Assembly: GCF_010119235.1 (NCBI RefSeq)
Contig: NZ_JAAATZ010000001.1
Coordinates: forward strand, 2,014,501-2,078,500
Length of the DNA: 64,000 nucleotides
Reading direction: 5' to 3'
From: Flavobacterium phycosphaerae
Lineage (GTDB): Bacteria > Bacteroidota > Bacteroidia > Flavobacteriales > Flavobacteriaceae
In this document: positions 26,584 to 34,962 of the stretch, piece by piece
Position numbering within the stretch: the first letter of the stretch is position 1
Layout of the letters: every line of letters begins with the position of its first letter
Notes under the pieces: model-generated
The model's input: only the letters and a program-made list of their open reading frames with translations
What the model was told of the DNA's origin: nothing
The model's database searches: none
Program-made: the position numbers and the translations under genes

Positions 26584-27728
26584 GATTTTTTAATTTTTAT
26601 ATAGTGCATCATCGGCAATTCGATGTATTTAAAAGTAAGCTGGCTTAGGAACAGCAAAGGTATTACAGAGACAGCAATAATTCCCCAATATTCTGAACTA
26701 CTCAGTTTAGCAGCTTGTTCAACCCCAATGATTCCGTAAAAAATGATAAACAAAAGCGTGCCGTGAATCAAGTATAAACTATACGTAATTTGCCCTAATT
26801 TCCGTGAAAGCGAACTCGTCAGCAATCCAAAAAATGAATTCCCGGAAGCAATAATGATAAAAAATAGGGTGGAGATAATAATAGGAATCGGTTTTCTACC
26901 ACTATCAAAAAAGACTACTGAACAGGTCAACAGTGCCAAGGCGATGAAAGTAAAAACAGGTTTTTGTGTTATGGGTTTTAAATCGAATTTCTTCAGTAAA
27001 ATTGCAGCAACAATTCCACCGATAAAAGGCATAAAATGTCGAATCGAAGCTTGGTTGATGTAAAGAATTATCAGGAAAACGAAGGTGAAAAGCAGGACAA
27101 TTATTGGTGCAACCTTTTTTCGCAACAACAAAGCAAAGATGGGCAGCAGAAAATAAAACATCCATTCGTACGGCAATGTCCAAGTTACGCCCGAATTCAT
27201 TAGGAATGTTTTGTCAAATCCATTAATGTCGGTAGCTCCGTTTACGGTAAAAAACAGCCATGAACTGGTGCTCTTTATAAGATTTAAAATGGAGTCCTGT
27301 TTTTTCCAATGGGTATAACTACCGGCCATTATAAACACCACCAAAACCACACAAAGGTACATAGGGAACAATCGGAAGAAGCGTGATTTTAAGTAATGAT
27401 TCCAGTCAAAATCAGTTTTGCTTTCGAGGACTTTAGTAATGAAAAGAAAAGCCGTAATGATAAAAAACAAGACCACACTTGTTTGCCCAAAGTGCGTAAA
27501 TAGATTTGAATTTGGATCATTCCATTCCTTGGTTTGCAAATATTGTTGCCAAATGTAGCTGTGGTGCAGAAAAACAAAAAAAGCCAAATACCCGCGAACA
27601 CCATCAATCTCGGGATATTTCACCGGAAGTAAATCGAGTTTTATGAACTTATTTATTATCAAGGTGGTACCCCATAAAACGATGAAAACCGGAATCAGGT
27701 AAAGGTAAATACTGTCGTTCATGCTCAT
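26580..27728 (-). CDS. Acyltransferase family 3 membrane protein
   Basis: 382 residues with about ten membrane helices. The N-terminal helix leads into DGVRGYLAFFVFLHHSYIW, containing the conserved Arg and catalytic-type His of acyltransferase 3 proteins. The YSLYLIHGTLLFI motif near the C-terminus also matches. Members acylate sugars of lipopolysaccharide or other surface glycans at the inner membrane. It overlaps the adjacent glycosyltransferase gene by 4 bp, consistent with joint surface-glycan modification. Confidence 0.88.
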   Translation of the reverse strand: MSMNDSIYLYLIPVFIVLWGTTLIINKFIKLDLLPVKYPEIDGVRGYLAFFVFLHHSYIWQQYLQTKEWNDPNSNLFTHFGQTSVVLFFIITAFLFITKVLESKTDFDWNHYLKSRFFRLFPMYLCVVLVVFIMAGSYTHWKKQDSILNLIKSTSSWLFFTVNGATDINGFDKTFLMNSGVTWTLPYEWMFYFLLPIFALLLRKKVAPIIVLLFTFVFLIILYINQASIRHFMPFIGGIVAAILLKKFDLKPITQKPVFTFIALALLTCSVVFFDSGRKPIPIIISTLFFIIIASGNSFFGLLTSSLSRKLGQITYSLYLIHGTLLFIIFYGIIGVEQAAKLSSSEYWGIIAVSVIPLLFLSQLTFKYIELPMMHYIKIKKS

Positions 27729-28681
27729 AACTTTTTACCAAAAACAACTTGATCCACCCAGCCTTCCAAAGTGTATTTGTAGTAAAGAGGTTCGGGCAAT
27801 TTTTCGTATTCATTTTTAAAGAAATCAGCCGGAATACTCGGATTTTCTTCGTCAACGACCAATATATTATTCGGATTATAAAAATCGTAAGTAACAATTT
27901 CAGGATTGGTGGTAATTAATTTTTTCTCTAAGCCTAAGCTTTCAAATACACGGAACGTTAGTCCTTTTTGGCCATGACGGTTGATGTCTAACAATGTTTT
28001 AGAAGCCGCAATTAATTTAGTCATTTCTTCTAAAGACACTTTGGTAGTAAAAAAATCAATATCGTCAGATGGTGAAGAGTTGTCTTTATCCAACACCATA
28101 AATTTGTACGGAATGTTTTTTGACTTCAAATCTTGGGCAATTTTCAACAAAGTGTTTAATCGTTTGTCTTTAGAGCTGATATTGAAAACATCATAGTGGT
28201 AATCTATGTTGGCATCCGGTCTTTGGGTGTAAATCCAGTTGGGAGCAAAGTGCAATCCAAAAGTTTCGCAGTCTTCCTTTTCAAACGAATATACTTCGTC
28301 AAAGCATGGAATTGCTCGTTTTATCTTTGGGCAACGGTAAGTGTTGTCATTAAAAAAACCAATCGATTTCGTGGTGAATTGTTTTAATTCTATAAGATAT
28401 TTAGGGTCGACAAAATCACCTTTGATAGTTAAAATAATATCCTGTTTATCGCCAATGGCTTTTACTTTTTTGATGATTTCCTGTCCGTAATAAATGTTCT
28501 TGATGTTCTTTTTGAAAAAAGTTTTCAGCACAAAATTGTATACTTTGAACAGCGGATTCGGGTATTTATAACTAAAACTGTGAAAGTCGATGTGATGAAC
28601 TTCATGACCTCGTTGCGCTAAAGTAGTGGCAATGTGTTTGTTTAATCCCCAATTGTCAAAGCTTATCAGTGTTATTTTCAT
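27725..28681 (-). CDS. Glycosyltransferase, CgeB/GT-B-like
   Basis: 318 residues from the ATG at 28681. A longer frame adds 26 hydrophobic residues with no family support. The N-terminus (KITLISFDNWGLNKHIATTL) and C-terminal half (LLDINRHGQKGLTFRVFESLGLEKKLITTNPE) match GT-B glycosyltransferases of the CgeB-like group, which carry a C-terminal Glu in the RVFE motif for nucleotide-sugar binding. It probably adds a sugar to lipopolysaccharide or a similar glycan. It is divergent from the methyltransferase at 28814 and coupled to the acyltransferase. Confidence 0.8.
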   Translation of the reverse strand: MKITLISFDNWGLNKHIATTLAQRGHEVHHIDFHSFSYKYPNPLFKVYNFVLKTFFKKNIKNIYYGQEIIKKVKAIGDKQDIILTIKGDFVDPKYLIELKQFTTKSIGFFNDNTYRCPKIKRAIPCFDEVYSFEKEDCETFGLHFAPNWIYTQRPDANIDYHYDVFNISSKDKRLNTLLKIAQDLKSKNIPYKFMVLDKDNSSPSDDIDFFTTKVSLEEMTKLIAASKTLLDINRHGQKGLTFRVFESLGLEKKLITTNPEIVTYDFYNPNNILVVDEENPSIPADFFKNEYEKLPEPLYYKYTLEGWVDQVVFGKKL

Positions 28682-28788
28682 GGTCCCAAAGTAAAGTGTT
28701 TGCAAATATAATTGATTCTGTGGCAAAGCGATAAACAAGTGTAGAAAACAAACAAACAATCCTGTTTAGGGATATAATTTAAAAATTC

Positions 28789-28796
28789 TATATTTG
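28789..28796 (+). promoter_or_regulatory. -7 promoter element of the methyltransferase gene
   Basis: TATATTTG, a perfect TAnnTTTG, 17 bp before the ATG at 28814. No clear -33 TTG at the usual distance. Confidence 0.5.
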
Positions 28797-28813
28797 AAAA
28801 AAAATAAACCATC

Positions 28814-29457
28814 ATGAATTACGACAACAAACCCAGCCATTATTACAGTAAAGTACGCTACGAAATGTTGAAATATTTGCCAAGCGATGCCAAGCGTGTG
28901 TTGGAAGTGGGTTGTGGTAACGGTTGTTTTATTGAAGAAATCAAAAAAACACATCAGGTTGAATCTTGGGGAATCGAGATGATGCCCGATGAAGCTGAAG
29001 CAGCCAAAAGCATTTTAGACAAAGTGTTTACCGGTATGTGCGAAGACTTTATTGATGATTTGCCGGATAATTATTTTGATGCGATTTACTTTAATGATGT
29101 GTTGGAACACATGTTTGACCCGGGAAGTTTTTTGGCCAAATTAAAAAACAAACTGTCTGATAAAGGCGTTGTAATCAGTTCTATTCCGAATATGCGTTAC
29201 CATAATGAGTTGTTTAAATTGCTAATTGGGAAAGACTGGAAATACTGCGACCACGGGATTATGGATTTCACGCATTTAAAATTTTACACCCAAAAAGCAT
29301 TCGTCGCATGTATGAAGAAGCGGGGTATAAGGTGAAGGTGAATGAGGGAATCAATCGAACCAAATCGATTAAACCGTATTTGTACAACATTCCGTTTTTC
29401 TTTACGCAGCTGGATATTTTTTACTTGCAATACGCCACGGTAGCCGGTAAAAAGTAA
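28814..29457 (+). pseudogene. Class I SAM-dependent methyltransferase with a one-base frameshift
   Basis: The first 165 residues contain a complete Rossmann core: motif I VLEVGCGNGCF, then YFDAIYFNDVLEHMFDP and FLAKLKNKLSDKGVVISSIPN. The frame breaks in an A5 run at 29292-29296. Adding one A continues the protein as TQKSIRRMYEEAGYKVKV to a TAA at 29457, giving 214 residues in all. As read, translation ends after 173 residues with an unrelated tail. The cause may be a base-calling error or a real mutation. Its place in the surface-glycan block suggests methylation of a sugar or lipid. Confidence 0.85.
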
Positions 29458-29459
29458 AC

Positions 29460-31310
29460 TTATTTCTTTACGAAAAAGCGGTTCATTTCGCTCAAACCTT
29501 CCGTCACTAAATCGTAGTTAATGTTCTCGTCTTGCAACGGATTGAGCATGCCATCTGTCACATCAAAAAGTCCCGACGGATAAATATTGGTAATCTTATT
29601 CTTTTCAATGATGGCAAATTTCTGGTTGTAGCCACAAATGAAATAATCGCGTTTGTTGGGTGTGAATAAATTTTTCCCGAAACTGAAATCGTTCAGGTGA
29701 TTTTTTACACCCAAATAATCTTTCAAAATAGTAGCCGTGATGTCGTAATGTATCGTTTGATGGGTAAATGTTTTAGGCATTTTCGAAGCATCAAAAACCA
29801 TCATCGGAGTCCTGATTTGGAATTTAGAAAAGTTACCGCCGTGTTGCCAATAGCCTTTTTTACAGTCGTTAAATTCCTGTCCGTGATCACCGGTAATCAC
29901 AATTAAAGTGTTGTCTAACATTCCTTTTTTCTCTAATTGCGCCAGCACTTTTCCAATCAACTCATCAATATAATGCAAGGAATTTAAATAGCGATTGTAT
30001 AATAATGTAGGATCATAATCATCGTCCATGTCAAGATAATTCACTTCGGCCAACGAGGGTTTGAATTTCAGGTTGTAGTTTTTCGGAATGTCAAAACCGT
30101 GTGCCGAATCGTAGAACAAATAGCCAAAGAAAGGTTTTTTAGCATCGTGTTTTTCAATCGCAGCCATCCATTCGTTATTGATGGTCAAATCTCTTTCTGA
30201 AGGGGTTTCTCCTTTTGAGAATACACGTAAATTGGGAACTTTAGCAAAAACATTTCGGTTGAAGGGCGGATTTTCTAATCCTGAGCTTCCGTAAATCAGT
30301 AAATCGTATTGTTGTTTTTGCAATTCGTTCATAAAAACCGGTGCAATTTCCTGACCGGTAAAGGTGTCAAAATAAGTGGCCGGAATTCCGTAAAACAATG
30401 AAAAGACACCACCGGTAGTCATGTTGGAACCACTGATATGATTGTCGAATACCTGGCATTTTTTTGAAAAATTATAAATATTCGGCGTAATGGCTTCCGT
30501 CATGCAATTGTAACGCCAAGTGTCAACAATCAAATACAAGATGTTTTTTTGTTTTGACGGAGTTTCTGAAACTATAGGATGCAACGGATAATTCACCGTT
30601 TTATTACTGAAATCGGTACTGGTTAGTTCTTTGTTTCGTTTGGCTTTGGCTTCATCCACCAAGCCCATAGAATCCAATAAATCATCAGCCGTCAAAGGAT
30701 AGAAAACCGGGAAAACATTTTTAACTTGCGTTACCGGACGATAGTAATTGGCATCCGACCAAGCATAAACAAAATGACTGAAAAGCGTAGCAAAAACAAA
30801 AAAAGTCATGGTTGCTTTGATGCGTAACTTAACATCTTTAATGACTAGTTTTTGGGCCAAAAAGAAAAAGAAAAACTGCAATGCCACTAAACCGGCCACA
30901 AATAAAACGGAAATGATAATGTTGATGGCCGAGAACTGAAAGATATCACCTGAGCGTTTTCCGAAAACCAGCTTCAACACGATGGGTGAAATATGATAAC
31001 GAAATTGCCCGAAAATTGTCGAGTCAATTTGAATAATCAATAGCACCAAAACCGAAAACAGCATGTGAATGCCTTTGGTCAATCGTTTCGATTTGGTTAA
31101 AAGTAAAGTCATTAAACTTAGTAAAATGGGCAAAGAACCTAACAGAAAAAAATGACTGAATGTGGTAACCGTTAAGTAAAACTTGGTAAATAAAGTATCG
31201 GCATTTTCAAAAAAAGCGCTGTATTTTTTAGAAATAATCAGCAGGACAATGACGTTAAAAAGAAAAACAATATAGAGTTGTTTTTTGAGGTTGTTTTTGG
31301 CAATGTCCAT
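29460..31310 (-). CDS. YejM/PbgA-like membrane sulfatase-fold protein
   Basis: 616 residues. Residues ~1-200 contain five membrane helices as in the DUF3413 part of YejM. The periplasmic domain has the alkaline-phosphatase/sulfatase fold: YLIVDTWRYN, GSNMTTGGVFSLFYGIPATY (Thr in the nucleophile position) and the metal site VITGDHGQEFND. In enterobacteria YejM regulates LpxC and lipopolysaccharide amount; here the same role or a phospho-transfer role is possible. It is convergent with the methyltransferase (2 bp gap) and divergent from the InaA-like kinase. Confidence 0.82.
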   Translation of the reverse strand: MDIAKNNLKKQLYIVFLFNVIVLLIISKKYSAFFENADTLFTKFYLTVTTFSHFFLLGSLPILLSLMTLLLTKSKRLTKGIHMLFSVLVLLIIQIDSTIFGQFRYHISPIVLKLVFGKRSGDIFQFSAINIIISVLFVAGLVALQFFFFFLAQKLVIKDVKLRIKATMTFFVFATLFSHFVYAWSDANYYRPVTQVKNVFPVFYPLTADDLLDSMGLVDEAKAKRNKELTSTDFSNKTVNYPLHPIVSETPSKQKNILYLIVDTWRYNCMTEAITPNIYNFSKKCQVFDNHISGSNMTTGGVFSLFYGIPATYFDTFTGQEIAPVFMNELQKQQYDLLIYGSSGLENPPFNRNVFAKVPNLRVFSKGETPSERDLTINNEWMAAIEKHDAKKPFFGYLFYDSAHGFDIPKNYNLKFKPSLAEVNYLDMDDDYDPTLLYNRYLNSLHYIDELIGKVLAQLEKKGMLDNTLIVITGDHGQEFNDCKKGYWQHGGNFSKFQIRTPMMVFDASKMPKTFTHQTIHYDITATILKDYLGVKNHLNDFSFGKNLFTPNKRDYFICGYNQKFAIIEKNKITNIYPSGLFDVTDGMLNPLQDENINYDLVTEGLSEMNRFFVKK

Positions 31311-31347
31311 GTAACTTGTATGTAATGAAAACTTTAAATTTAATTTG

Positions 31348-31389
31348 CAAATCTAATTAGTTATTTTGAAAATTATCTAATTAAATTTG
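31348..31389. promoter_or_regulatory. Divergent -7 promoter elements
   Basis: On the minus strand TAGATTTG (31348-31355) faces the YejM-like gene. On the plus strand TAAATTTG (31382-31389) faces the InaA-like gene. Both fit TAnnTTTG exactly. Confidence 0.45.
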
Positions 31390-31403
31390 TAAAAAAATAT
31401 TTG

Positions 31404-32165
31404 ATGGAATTCCGCCTAAATCCGAACTGTAATTTATCACAATCCGACGTTATTTCGATACTTCAAAACTTTTCCACCACCGGAAAAATGTTTATCGACG
31501 GCAGAAGAAATAAGATAAAACTGTTCGAATTAAACGGCAGAACATTAAATGTTAAATCCTTCAAAGTTCCGCATCTCATCAACCGAATCATTTACCGTTA
31601 TTTCCGAAAATCCAAAGCGAGGCGCTCTTTTGAATTTGCCAACAAATTAATTGAAAACGGCATCGGAACTCCTGAACCCATAGCTTATTTAGAACATATG
31701 GATTGGATTGGATTGAAAGACAGTTATTACGTCAGCGAGCATTTGGTAGCCGATTTGACTTACCGTGAATTGGTTGAAATTCCGAATTACCCGGATGGCG
31801 ATAATATACTGCGTCAGTTTACTAGATTCTCTTATTTATTACATCAAAAAGGAATCGAGTTCAAAGACCATTCACCCGGTAATACCTTGATTAAAAAGAA
31901 TGAAAGCGGTGCATATGACTTTTTTCTTGTGGATTTAAACCGTATGGAATTCCACCATGAAATGCCGTTTGAATTGCGCATGAAAAACCTATGCCGCTTG
32001 ACGCCACACAAAGAAATGGTAGCCGTGATGAGCAATGAATATGCTAAAGTTTCAGGTGAATCTGAAGAAAAAATCTTTACGACACTCTGGAAAATGACGG
32101 CTGATTTCCAATACCGCTACTACCGCAAGAAAAGAATCAAAAAGAATTTAAAGTTTTGGAAGTAA
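31404..32165 (+). CDS. Lipopolysaccharide kinase InaA/Kdo-kinase-like protein
   Basis: 253 residues from the ATG at 31404 (a TTG directly before it is in frame). It has a small protein-kinase-like fold: KSFKVPHLINRIIYRYFRKSKARRSFEFANKL for the N-lobe, catalytic loop FKDHSPGNTLIKK (HSPGN replacing HxDxxxxN) and metal-binding FFLVDLNRMEF. This matches the InaA/KdkA group, which phosphorylates Kdo or heptose of the lipopolysaccharide core. It is followed 42 bp later by a glycosyltransferase. Confidence 0.82.
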   Translation: MEFRLNPNCNLSQSDVISILQNFSTTGKMFIDGRRNKIKLFELNGRTLNVKSFKVPHLINRIIYRYFRKSKARRSFEFANKLIENGIGTPEPIAYLEHMDWIGLKDSYYVSEHLVADLTYRELVEIPNYPDGDNILRQFTRFSYLLHQKGIEFKDHSPGNTLIKKNESGAYDFFLVDLNRMEFHHEMPFELRMKNLCRLTPHKEMVAVMSNEYAKVSGESEEKIFTTLWKMTADFQYRYYRKKRIKKNLKFWK

Positions 32166-32207
32166 AATTTCTGAAAAAATAGTATTTTTCACTTCTTAAA
32201 CCGTTGG

Positions 32208-33020
32208 ATGAAAGTTTCCGTTATCATTACCACTTACAATGCCGAAGATTGGTTGCGAAAAGTCCTTGTTGGCTTTAGCGTTCAAACTGAAACCGACTTT
32301 GAATTGGTAATCGCCGACGACGGTTCTACACCAAAGACCAAAGAAGTGCTGGATGCGTTCTCTTCTAAATTCAAACATCCGATAGTTCATGTGTGGCAGG
32401 AAGATGACGGGTTTCAAAAATCCAAAATCCTCAATAAAGCCATTTTAAAAACCAATTCCGATTATTTACTGTTTACTGATGGCGATTGCATCCCGCGCAA
32501 AGATTTTGTGGGAGTGCATTTGAAATTTAAAGAAGAAGGGTATTTCCTTTCGGGTGGTTACTTTAAGTTGCCGATGACGATTTCTCAAGCTATTACTGAT
32601 GAGGATATTATTTCCCAAAACTGTTTCCATATTTCGTGGTTGAAGCAGCAAGGGTTGAAGATGAATTTCAAAATTACCAAACTCACGCACAGCAAGCTCT
32701 TTGCCGATTTTATGAATTGGGTAACACCCACCAAACGTTCCTGGAACGGGCACAATTCCTCAGGATTTAAAAGTGATATTCTGGCCGTTAATGGTTTCAA
32801 TCATGACATGAAGTACGGCGGATTAGACAGGGAATTGGGTGAACGATTATTCAACTTAGGATTGTTTTCCAAACAAATTCGCTACAGTGCTATTTGTCTG
32901 CATTTAGACCACGCTCGTGGGTATTCAAGTCCTGAAATTTGGGAGAAAAACAATGCGATACGAAGCTATAATCGCAAGCACAAAGTCATTCAAATTGAAA
33001 ACGGAATTTCTTCTCTTTAG
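32208..33020 (+). CDS. Glycosyltransferase family 2
   Basis: 270 residues. GT-A fold signatures: VSVIITTYNAEDWLRKVL at the N-terminus, VIADDGST, and the metal-binding FTDGDCIPR. The C-terminal half contains SDILAVNGFNHDMKYGGLDRELGERL, typical of polysaccharide synthases that retain a GxD(R)E motif. It probably extends the lipopolysaccharide core or another surface glycan. Its 3' end overlaps the convergent heptosyltransferase-like gene by 4 bp, sharing stop-codon bases. Confidence 0.9.
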   Translation: MKVSVIITTYNAEDWLRKVLVGFSVQTETDFELVIADDGSTPKTKEVLDAFSSKFKHPIVHVWQEDDGFQKSKILNKAILKTNSDYLLFTDGDCIPRKDFVGVHLKFKEEGYFLSGGYFKLPMTISQAITDEDIISQNCFHISWLKQQGLKMNFKITKLTHSKLFADFMNWVTPTKRSWNGHNSSGFKSDILAVNGFNHDMKYGGLDRELGERLFNLGLFSKQIRYSAICLHLDHARGYSSPEIWEKNNAIRSYNRKHKVIQIENGISSL

Positions 33021-34096
33021 TTTTTCGGGAAACCTAAGTCTTTGAAATACGCTTCCAACTTTTCTAAAATTAATTCCAACGGATATTCGTCAAAATACTT
33101 AAAGGTGTGTTCCTTGATGTACTTCTCATCGTGTTGTTCATAAATTTCGGGTTTCAAATCTTTTAAATGAATGGAAACATTGCCTTTTTCATTTTCAAAA
33201 ATCTGCCAGGTTTCTTTATCAACTGATGGAGAGAATAGCGAGAAGGTGGGTACATTCAAAGCTTTTGCCATATTCACGGAACCGCCTTCGTTCCCAATCA
33301 ACATATCACATTGAGATAACAATCCTAAAAACGGACGCAACCCTTTGGCATACAAGTCGAAGTGAATGTGTTTTTTGGTTTTTTCGGTGCAATAATTATA
33401 CACCTTCTGTGCTTCTTCGGTTTGTGACGGAATGTAATTGAATAGAATATCAGCATCCAGTTTTTCAACAGCAAAATCAATGATCTTGGCCATGTTTTCC
33501 AAAGGATAGGTTTTGTACCATTCACTACCTAAAATCCCGAACATCAATAACGGTTTTTTACCCACTTCAATACCAAATTTACCCAGTAAATTTTTCGCTT
33601 CCTGAATTTCGGTTGGTGTTAGAAAAATCTTTGGTTTATAGTCAGTAATGGTTTCTTTAATTAAAGGTTTCAGCAACAATAAACGGTTGTCAATAGCCAG
33701 TCCCAGTTCGGATTTGGTACCGTTCGGAATGCGCTTCATGTTGTAATTGTAGAAGATTTTCGAATAGCCTTTATCGTATGAGATTTTGTATTTGGCTCCC
33801 GAAAACAAAGTGATCAAATTGGTTTCCAGTTTACTGTAAGCATCAATAACGGCATTGTATTTTTGGCTTCTGATTTGAAAAATGAACTTCATTAATTTGG
33901 GGTACGATTTCCGCACTTCATTGGTCAAAACAATAATATTGTCAATATTCGGATTTTCTTTCAGCACATCCACACAGTTGGGATAGCACATATAATCAAC
34001 GGTAGCCTCAGGATAAAATTTCTTCAGGTTGTTGGATAAAATGGTGCTGGTCAGCACATCGCCAATTCGTTTTTGTTGAATAACCAATAGTTTCAT
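33017..34096 (-). CDS. Glycosyltransferase family 9 (heptosyltransferase-like)
   Basis: 359 residues from the ATG at 34096; a TTG three codons earlier is possible. GT9 features: KLLVIQQKRIGDVLTSTIL at the N-terminus, the second-domain start KPLLMFGILGSEWYKTYP, and CDMLIGNEGGSVNMAKALNVPTFSLF binding the sugar nucleotide. Such enzymes add heptose or a related sugar to the lipopolysaccharide inner core. It lies between two family 2 glycosyltransferases on the opposite strand, all within the surface-glycan block. Confidence 0.88.
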   Translation of the reverse strand: MKLLVIQQKRIGDVLTSTILSNNLKKFYPEATVDYMCYPNCVDVLKENPNIDNIIVLTNEVRKSYPKLMKFIFQIRSQKYNAVIDAYSKLETNLITLFSGAKYKISYDKGYSKIFYNYNMKRIPNGTKSELGLAIDNRLLLLKPLIKETITDYKPKIFLTPTEIQEAKNLLGKFGIEVGKKPLLMFGILGSEWYKTYPLENMAKIIDFAVEKLDADILFNYIPSQTEEAQKVYNYCTEKTKKHIHFDLYAKGLRPFLGLLSQCDMLIGNEGGSVNMAKALNVPTFSLFSPSVDKETWQIFENEKGNVSIHLKDLKPEIYEQHDEKYIKEHTFKYFDEYPLELILEKLEAYFKDLGFPKN

Positions 34097-34212
34097 AAAT
34101 GACAATCCTTTTATTGATGGCGCTAAAATACAAAGTATTTAAAGATGCGTCAGCCTTGTGATGAAATTAGTAGCAAAAGTTATATTTTTGCTTCCAACAA
34201 AAGCAACTCAAT

Positions 34213-34962
34213 ATGGCAATCAGCGGTTTGGTTATCACGTTTAATGAAGAAAAAAATATCGGCAAATGCATCGATGCACTATTCAAAGTGTGTGACGAAG
34301 TGATTGTCGTGGATTCTTTAAGCAAAGATAAAACGGTTGAAATAGCTACAGCAAAAGGAGCAAAGGTTATCTCTCAAGCTTTTTTGGGCGATGGTCCTCA
34401 GCGTACGCATGGTTTGCCATTTTGTAAAAACGATTGGATTTTGAATTTGGATGCTGATGAGTTTTTAGATGCCGATGCAGAAGAATTCATTCTGAAAGAA
34501 AAATATTTGGTTGGCAATTATGACGCTTTCAGTTTCCGAATCAAGAATTTTTTAGCCGATAAATTGATTGATTTTGCCGGTTGGTATCCAGATCATAAAG
34601 TTAGATTTTTCAACAAAAAAACGGCAGGTCCTTCGCCATCAATAGTGCATCAAAAAATCATCGCGCAAAACGAAACCAAAGTAGCGGTACACATTCTGCA
34701 TTATGGTTGGGATTCTTTGGAACAGATTATTACCAAGAAAAATCAATATTCCGGTTGGCATGCCCAACAGTTGTATGATCAAGGGAAAAGAGTGAATGCC
34801 TTCAAACCGGTGCTCAACGGAACAGTCGCTTTTGTTCGTTGCTATTTCTTCAAAAACGGAATCCTAAACGGTTTAGACGGTTTGAGTATTTCGATGATAC
34901 AAGCTTTCTTTTCTTATATGAAATATGCCAAACTGATTAAAATTCAGAAAGCCAATAAGTAA
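34213..34962 (+). CDS. Glycosyltransferase family 2, WaaE/KdtX-like
   Basis: 249 residues. Compact GT-A enzyme: SGLVITFNEEKNIGKCIDAL, VIVVDSLSKDKT, LNLDADEFLD and later WYPDHKVRFFNKK, a set typical of WaaE/KdtX-type lipopolysaccharide core glucosyltransferases. It lacks membrane helices. A perfect -7 element (TATTTTTG, 34183-34190) precedes its ATG. It converges with the LTA-synthase-like gene with no spacer (stop at 34962, next stop at 34963). Confidence 0.88.
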   Translation: MAISGLVITFNEEKNIGKCIDALFKVCDEVIVVDSLSKDKTVEIATAKGAKVISQAFLGDGPQRTHGLPFCKNDWILNLDADEFLDADAEEFILKEKYLVGNYDAFSFRIKNFLADKLIDFAGWYPDHKVRFFNKKTAGPSPSIVHQKIIAQNETKVAVHILHYGWDSLEQIITKKNQYSGWHAQQLYDQGKRVNAFKPVLNGTVAFVRCYFFKNGILNGLDGLSISMIQAFFSYMKYAKLIKIQKANK

